From Panax quinquefolius (taxonomy: Eukaryota; Streptophyta; Magnoliopsida; Apiales; Araliaceae): DNA of 64,000 nucleotides. Positions within the stretch are counted from its first letter, which is position 1. Each line of letters begins with the position of its first letter. Of this stretch, positions 56,943 through 64,000 are shown piece after piece. The stretch lies in the NCBI GenBank assembly GCA_020205615.1, contig CM035161.1:4022526-4086525 (forward strand). Direction: 5' to 3'. The position numbers were made by a program, and so were the translations under genes. The notes beneath the pieces were generated by a model. The model saw only the letters and a list, made by a program, of their open reading frames with translations. It made no database searches and was not told the origin of the DNA.

Positions 56943-59362
56943 TGTAAGACCCCAAATTTTATAAATAAAGATGAATTTTCTATAAATATTATTTTTGAAT
57001 ATTATGGAATAATTTGATATAATGTTATAGTTGTGGGTAATATTTATAAATTTTGCAAAGTATGCAAGTGGTTATATTATATTCGATTGGTCTGGGAATA
57101 TTCTTGCCAGCGAGGAATATTCGTGACAACTACTCAATCATTGGTGGACCCTATAAATGTAATTATTGCCGGATTGAGAAAAACGACAAAATATTTTATT
57201 GAAATAACTACGAAAGTTTTACTGTTGATCTTTGTTGAACTACTCTTAGTAGTAAAAGTACAAGAATACATGTGGTTGCATAAGTAGCACACCAGTATTA
57301 ATTATCGATGCTTATGTGAGAAGTCACCATTTTGATTCCATTATTATCATGAATTATTATAATGATAATGACTTTTTGTTTTATTCAGATTATTAACGTA
57401 ATAAAATGTAAACATCTTTTATATAAAATGTAATACTTTATTAAAGTTATTTTATAAATAAAATATATTATATTTTATTATGCATAGTGTTGCATAAAGT
57501 TTTTGCGTAGTGTTTGCATAGTAAAATGTTTTTATATAAATAGAATATATTATATTTTATTTAAAAGATTTTGCTTTAAATATGGACCGTCGATTAAAGT
57601 AAATCAATCTGACCGCTTCATGGATTAGTTACTATGCATTCCATTTTCCTATAAATAAAACTCATTCCTTCATTATTTTCTTTTAATTCATCAAACTCTA
57701 GAGAGAAATTATAGAGAGAAGCTATAGAGAAAGTTATAGAAAGAAGAAGAGTATTCTCGCTACTTCACTACTTCTATATTCAGCCTCTTTTACTAGTAGG
57801 GGTGTTATTCTTTCTTCTTGAAGAGAGAACTTCATTATTCCATTCACTATTATTCTGCTGAATAACTCGTAAAAGTGGCATACCCTATACATAACTTTGT
57901 GATACGCCAGATACCCTATACTTGGTGAAATCCTTATGTTATTCCATTGCTTATTATTCTCATTGGAATAACTCAGATACGCGCTATTACCCTATACTTG
58001 GTGACATTCTTCTATTATCCCGTTGAACATCCTCGCATGTGTTTTACACCTTGACCGTTAAAATCTTTATTATTATTCTGCTGGAACATCCATGCATGTG
58101 TTTTACACCGGACTGGTTCCGCCTTTATCATTTCGCTTGAATATCCTATCGTGTGTTTTACACCGGATCCGGTTCCATCTTTATTATTCTCGTTGGAACA
58201 TCCTCATGGTTGTGAATTTCACCGACTCGGTTCCGTTATTATTATTCGTGGAATAACTTTGTCATGCAAGACCGCATGCATGGTGATTTCTTTTGTTATT
58301 CCATTCTTTATTATACCCGGATGGTTAAAACTTTGACTTCTATACTCCATGAAATTAGTAGAATATCCTTGATATTTGCGTTTCATCCAAAGATATCTTT
58401 TCATGGAAATATTCTTCCGATCATTCTTGAATTTTACTCTACAAAGCAAGATCATGTTGACAATTTGACGTTAATAATTCTGGATAAAATAATTCTTGAA
58501 CTTGTTTTATTGAATTCTTATATCATTGTCATCATCCTCATGTTTATATTTTTTTAAAGTCATCTCGTGGCTGTAGAGCATGGATGGACTTGGTATGATT
58601 ATGACTGTGGATTATTCGGTGTAATCATGACCGTAATGTTACAAATGATGTGGTAAAAATCCTCGATGGTCAGTAGTGCATTGATGGATGATTGTTGGCA
58701 TGATCATGACCATTAATGAATACACAACTATTCTCGCCCGTAGTGCGAATAATTGTGGTCGTGATACTAAAAAGAATATCCTCGGCCAGTAGTAGTGTAG
58801 GGGTGATTCGATGATGTGGATTATTTATTAAAGTCGAGTCTCATTTATAACAAATGATGAAAAACCTTTTAAATCATAAAAGATAGTAGATTTTATTTTC
58901 TACTTGACTTTTTTAATGGATCAGATATTCCTACCGCAGCTTAAACCGGTTGTTTATTGTATTTTATCGCTTTTAACATTGTTGAAGACTATTGATAATT
59001 TATTCTCGCATTATCTTAGTCATAATATTTCTTCTTGGGCTAGTTGAGCTCACCCTTTCTTTCACCCGTTCTCTTCTGAAATGAGAATATAGCCGGGACG
59101 AGTCGGGGAAACGAGTGATGGTCCTGAAGATAAGATTAGTAGTCCTCACTATTCTCGTGAAATAAAGGTGATAAATAATTGTAATGAGGACTTTTTGTTT
59201 GAGTTTGTATAATATCTAGTAGACGATATTTGTATTTAAACTCACGCTTTATGTCGTATTAGTATGTAAAAGAGCAGTTATGTTAATAAGTTGTATTTAA
59301 ATTACATACCATGTAAGTGGCGACCCAAGATGGGTGATGTATACCTAATTTTTGGGCGTCAT
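56943..59362 (+). repeat. Element C 3' LTR
   Basis: 2.42 kb, collinear with the 5' LTR. TATA at about 57649. The end is garbled (GGCGTCAT rather than GGCGTCACA) just before the GATAT duplication. Confidence 0.9.
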
Positions 59363-59367
59363 GATAT

Positions 59368-59523
59368 TGTCTAAATGACAATATTCCTATTAGAACTCTC
59401 GCTTTATGTATTGTCGTATGTTACACCTACGATGATGTATAATTAAGTTTGTATTTGAATTTATGTACCATGTAAGTGGCGACCCAAGATAGGTGACGTA
59501 TACCTAATTTTGGGGGCGTCACA
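59368..59523 (+). repeat. Element B LTR, right end
   Basis: Continues the LTR interrupted at 49703: CTCGCTTTATG, then GTAAGTGGCGACCCAAGAT, and ends GGGGGCGTCACA at 59523. Unique flank begins with TCTTTTGTATC. Confidence 0.85.
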
Positions 59524-60234
59524 TCTTTTGTATCAATTGAAAGAATTTGTGCGTAAAACCCTAATTAACTTGATTCACATAGGGATATAGTGAGTTGATT
59601 GACTAGGGCGTTCCTTATAATTCTATGTCTTAAAAGATCGAGTTTAGGAGGATTTGTTCACGTGTATTTGGAAGAAGTGCGTGAGTACTATAAAACATTC
59701 TTAGATAATGATTCATATTTATTGATTTAAATGGGAAGTAAATTAATTTAAATGGAATACCAAGGGAAGTTGTAATTGTTAAATCTGCATTAATCTTGTG
59801 AAATTTGATCTTAGTCATTAGTTTTGTTAATTTTAATTTTTCAAATCAAAAATAATATTTCGTAGTTTAAAATAGGATTAATTGCTTTGGAATTGATAAT
59901 TGATAAAGTTTAATCTATTTTCTCATGGGAACGATATCTTTGCTTGCTGAATATTGAAAACGAACGCGTATATTTGCATGTAAAGTGCTAGTAATAAATT
60001 AAGCAATGACGACCAACATACATATTAAATGTGTTAAAAGTCATAACTCATGATTTGTTTTAATTTCAAATAATATATCAAAATTATCGTATCAATGAGA
60101 TGTATTACAACATGTTATTCATTTCATAAAAGGAAGTTAAAGATCAAGCAGATTTGAGTCTGAACAAACGCGGAGCAACCATGAATTTATTATAATCTAC
60201 CCGCTGTCATACCAATAAAAGTAGTCCTCTAAGG
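59524..60234. other. Intergenic, no gene seen
   Basis: AT-rich flank of element B without coding motifs. Confidence 0.5.
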
Positions 60235-60635
60235 GTATGTTTGTTTGTAAGGATTATACTTGGGATAACACTATTAATCTCAAGTGTCTTGTTTGTTTTA
60301 AAATTTAGACTTAAAACTATTAGTCTAGAAATTATAAAATAACTAATTAATAGTTTTTAGATTATAATTATAATCCTGGGATTATAATCCTAATAATTCT
60401 AGGATTTATAATCCCAAGATTAATAGTATTAGGATTATAATATTTTCAAATAAACACGACCCAAGTATCTTGTTTGTTTTTAAATTTAGACTTGAGATTA
60501 TTAGTTTCAGAATTATAAAATGACTTAATAGTCTTGAGATTATAATTATAATATCGGGATTATAATCCTAAAATTAATAGTCTAGGAATTATTAGATCAT
60601 AATCTCATAGATTATAATCCTTGTAAATAAACATA
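60235..60635. mobile_element. MITE-like element with internal tandem duplication
   Basis: Terminal inverted repeats: left GTATGTTTGTTTGTAAGGAT, right (reverse complement) TTATGTTTATTTACAAGGAT. Internally a ~185-bp unit beginning AAGTRTCTTGTTTGTTTT occurs twice (about 60279 and 60465). It is rich in GGATTATAAT palindromes and has no coding capacity. Target duplication unclear. Confidence 0.55.
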
Positions 60636-60647
60636 AGCTAATTAAGG

Positions 60648-62074
60648 AGGGTGTATTCAATTAAGACTTTTAAAGACTTTTAAATACTTTAAAAGTTTGG
60701 TTGTATTCAATCAAGACATTTAAAGAGTTTATAAAAGTTTACTAGTATTCAATTACAACTTTTGTAATGTCTTTAAAAGTTAGGTGGTATTGAATTGAGA
60801 CTTTTATAAAGTCTATAAAAGTATTTTTGATATTCAAAAAGTCATTGATTTTTCAGATTTCTATCAAATGGTAGAGTTTGACAGACTTTAGAAGAAATGT
60901 TATAACTATCAACCTATATCCAAAGTCTGACATTATCTCTAAAGATTTCTAAAGACTTCTAAATATTAAACACAAAGGTAGAAATTCAAATCGCCAGTAA
61001 AAAAAATTGCAGAGATTTTATGGAAAATTCAAAAGTAGCAAAACTCTCCGGTAAATTTTTAAATTAAAATGAATATAAATTAATTTAATTTTAGAAAATA
61101 TAATTATTAAAATTATAAACCGTTTATAATTTTTTTTTTTTACTAAATTTATTAAAAATTAGATAAATTAGACAAACTTTTATTATAAGAATATCTCGTT
61201 ATGACTTTGAAAAATTAAATATGAAATTTTGATTTTTAATATTATATTATATATATTTTATATTATATATATATATAATATGATATATACGAATCTTGAT
61301 AAATTCTAAAACTCATCAAAATTAAAAAAAAATAGTTAAAAGATGACAACTTAATTAATTAATTTCTAACATCATAAATAAATTAAAAAGTGGCACAATT
61401 ATTTTTTTAACGGTCAATTTTGGTTCACTAACAACTATTAATAATTTTAAGAAAAATAAAATCTCTCTGACAATTTTGTCTGTGGCTTACCGATGACTAA
61501 AAATCTCTCTGGTAAATTTTTTATAAATTGGTGACAATTTACTCACATGTATGAAGTTTTGCGATCATATAGATTTTCATCATTATATTATTTTGTGAAA
61601 AATGCAGAGTTTGGTACTTCTATTAAAAATCGACGCTTATATATAGTATATATAGTTCAATAAAAAGTGAGCTTTAATTTTTTGTCATGCGTCTTTAGCT
61701 TTCTAAAGTTTTATTCAGATTCAATATCCAAATTTATCATGAAATGGTAGAATAATATGAATCTTTCAACATATATAAAATCTCACGCCACAATAATTTA
61801 ATAAAATAATGAGATTTCCTATAGTTCATGAAAAAAAGAGTGAGAGAATCGTATTACATTTTAAATTAACAATTAATATAAACAATAAAATATATGAGAA
61901 GTATACAAAAGTCTATTAAAATCTTGGTAAAAAGTCTATTAAAGTCTCACTTATTTCATGGAGTCTATAAAAATCATTTTCAAAAAGTCTTTAAAAGTCA
62001 TTAAAATTTACAAACTCTACAAAAGTCTATCACTTAAAAAAAAATCTTTAAAAATCTTAATTGAATATACCCCC
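60648..62074. mobile_element. Non-autonomous TIR element (about 1.4 kb)
   Basis: Left end GGGTGTATTCAATTAAGACT and right end in reverse complement GGGTATATTCAATTAAGATT, both continuing into TTTAAAGA. Subterminal arrays of AGACTTTTAAAG / AGTCTTTAAAAGTC repeats flank an AT-rich core. No transposase frame. Target duplication not resolved. Confidence 0.6.
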
Positions 62075-62456
62075 GTTCCTAATACCCAATTTTAACCAAA
62101 AAAGTTATCTATGTAAAAATTAAGAGAATTACTCAATAAAGTGAGTAAAGCGGAGACTAGCAGAAAGATTTCCAAGTCGGGGAAGTATACAACCATCACT
62201 TTTCCTTGATAAAAGTTTCAAGCCTTGCCAACTCAAAATATTTTTCATCAAAAGGAAGTCCCAAAGGAAAAAGGCAATCCCATCACTTTTTTCAATTCCA
62301 TTATCTGTGTCTGACAGAGTAACCGGAAAGCACAGCAAATGAAAGCCAACAGTTGCGAACATATAGATTTATATATATTAAACAAAAAAATAACAAGTTG
62401 AATTATGAAAAATAATTGAGCAAACACGAGGAACAATTCACTATCAGCTTCATATA

Positions 62457-62682
62457 TAAAAATAAAAATAGGGGTCTTGATTTTACAGAAGAGACCCAGA
62501 TTACTGTTTTGCCGAGAGAGAAGAGAAGCTCAAGATCAAAGCCATCAGGCGCAACAAAATTCTTCTTTGACATCGACGACGACGATCAACTCCTCGATTC
62601 CGTCAGTGCTCCGATTACTACCTTGACTTCTGAACTCTCACCATGGCCCACCCAATCTCGCCCCTTCTTCACCAAACCCTGA
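62457..62682 (+). CDS. Possible terminal exon, unknown protein
   Basis: An open frame, GLDFTEETQITVLPREKRSS then an acidic FFFDIDDDDQLLDS segment, ending SRPFFTKP with TGA at 62680-62682. The region is more GC-rich than its surroundings, and an acceptor-like TTTTACAG ends at about 62488. Not recognised. The minus strand of the same stretch is also open (ATG near 62687), so strand is uncertain. Confidence 0.25.
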
Positions 62683-62731
62683 TCCATCTTGGCAATAGTA
62701 TAATCTCGTGCCAAATAAGCAATTACGCCTC

Positions 62732-62751
62732 TTTTTTTTTTTTTTTTTTTT
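62732..62751. repeat. Poly-T tract
   Basis: About 20 consecutive T. Simple repeat; seen from the minus strand it could be a retrocopy A-tail, but no copy is evident. Confidence 0.9.
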
Positions 62752-62985
62752 AGTTTCAATTCTATTTTATTAAAGTTTAATGAGATAATAATAAAAACAC
62801 AACAAACCATTTGCCGTTTTTTGTGATTATATTTATGAATGAAGACTTGTTGAACAAGTGAACGCGTTAGGTGGATGATGCTAAAAGGGTTTGGCGGGAA
62901 ACAACTTCAATAGAGGAAATTCAAGTGAGAATGATTCATTAAAATTAACTAAATTATCCTGTTTCAAGGCCACTGTTCATTTGGT

Positions 62986-63009
62986 GACGGACGGACGGAC
63001 GGACGGACA
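62986..63009. repeat. (GGAC)n microsatellite
   Basis: Five to six GGAC units within otherwise unique sequence. Confidence 0.9.
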
Positions 63010-64000
63010 GTACGGTGTTCATTTCATTAGTCTATGGAGTATTATATATGCTGACATTAGAATCCAATCCAATCTAATCTGTTAGCTTAATAAAAATGGT
63101 TTTTATTAGATTTGTTAGTTACTTAACCCGATCTATCCCCAAATATGAGTTGAGTTGATCAATTGGGCTCTGTTGAAACTTTGTTTAACCACAAAGTTGA
63201 CTCTAAACTGCCTTTACATATTTTTATCATAGCCGGCCCAGCCCAGCCCAAACCAACCCAACCCACTTTAGCATTGCATAGCGCAGTGTTGGTAAAATCG
63301 GGACAAGGAGAATGCAACACTAGACATGAAGTGGAGGGAAGAATATGGTCTAGACCTTGTCAGAATTAATTTAGGGTCCTTTACATAAGTATACAATTAT
63401 TAGAAAGATATTACAAGAATAGTGCACCAATTAAATAATTATAGTAATAGTGCAATAATATATAATAATATCAATAGTAGTGCAATCCACGTCACATAAA
63501 CCAAACCAACTAAAATATAAACACCTTTATTCAAGGAGAAAACTACTCCACTATATACGTCAGTTACCAACTAAAAAAAACATTCAAAAAACGAGACAAC
63601 AAACGATTTCTCCATAGAACAACAATCCGAAAGCTTTTAAATATAATAGTCATCTTCAAGATCGGATCAATCGAAAAAAAGCAGAAACATTCATACAAAA
63701 GAAGCATAATTCAAAAGCACAAAGAAACAAAAACAGAGTACCAGAAAATTGACATGCACAAACCGATCACAGGTTTCTGAAACTGAAGAAAAATATTTAA
63801 ACAGAGATTAAAAACTGAATCTGGAAAGTGAATACAAAGGTACGAATCAGGTAATCTAAATATTGAAATCTTTTTTTGTTACCTATGAATTTAACTGAGA
63901 GTGTAATACAATTTCCAGATTTGTTCAATATAATTTTGTTACGCATACAGAGTTTTGGGGACATTCATATAAAGATTTGTTTACCTTGGGTTAAGTGTTC
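63010..64000. other. Intergenic, no gene seen
   Basis: AT-rich. A CCCAGCCCAAACC-type C-rich run lies at 63234-63264. No coding motif found up to the window end. Confidence 0.5.

Larger units (their letters stand above)
49704..59362 (+). mobile_element. Element C: complete Ty3/gypsy chromovirus nested in element B LTR
   Basis: LTRs at 49704-52128 and 56943-59362, target duplication GATAT (49699-49703 and 59363-59367), primer-binding site after the left LTR, polypurine tract before the right LTR. The internal region has gag, protease, RT, RNase H, integrase and chromodomain in that order, about 4.8 kb. The host LTR resumes without loss at TGTCTAAATGACAAT (59368). Frames are broken by many small indels. 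Same clade as A, but on the opposite strand and with a different U3. Confidence 0.92.

Overview
The window is nuclear DNA of a flowering plant, most likely a eudicot. It is AT-rich, has two intron-containing nuclear genes with GT-AG introns and plant-type protein sequences, and long Ty3/gypsy chromovirus retrotransposons fill about 40 kb. There is one scaffold gap of 100 N at 27709-27808.

Layout: (1) 1-2659, the 3' part of an ABC1/ADCK-family atypical kinase gene (+), four exons, with a one-base frameshift at the DLG motif. (2) 2660-6115, intergenic with microsatellites. (3) 6116-26979, a nine-exon tRNA (guanine37-N1)-methyltransferase gene of the Trm5/Met-10+ type (+). Intron 5 carries a 1.8-kb TIR element with a TTA target duplication. 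Intron 7 is about 11.9 kb and carries a complete antisense Tekay/Del-like retrotransposon (element A, 14832-24845, target duplication TGAAA), followed by a tandem duplication of its LTR end plus flank. (4) 27300-27808, intergenic and gap. (5) 27809-30362, remnants of a plus-strand element (B'): a protease fragment and an LTR with a duplicated promoter. (6) 30363-47633, a minus-strand tandem array (element D) arranged partial gag-LTR-internal-LTR-internal-LTR with a period near 6.78 kb. Both internal regions share loss of the reverse transcriptase core and RNase H, an altered protease active site and a damaged zinc knuckle. (7) 47634-59523, a plus-strand LTR (B) split by a complete plus-strand element C (49704-59362, target duplication GATAT). 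(8) 59524-64000, intergenic, with two TIR elements and one possible small exon.

The two cellular genes have no evident functional link. One is a mitochondrion- or plastid-type ABC1 kinase; the other modifies tRNA next to the anticodon. Everything else is retroelement biology: gag, protease, RT/RNase H, integrase and a C-terminal chromodomain between 2.4-2.9-kb LTRs that begin TGTAAGACC and end in GGCGTCACA, with a primer-binding site resembling the initiator-Met tRNA type.

I found no wholly new system. The best leads are the RT-less element D amplified as a tandem array, the modular LTRs with tandem repeat arrays around the TATA box, and a pattern of scrambled CTG/CAG sites in the repeat copies. 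That pattern looks like a methylation-linked sequencing artefact and warns that many frameshifts here may not be real.
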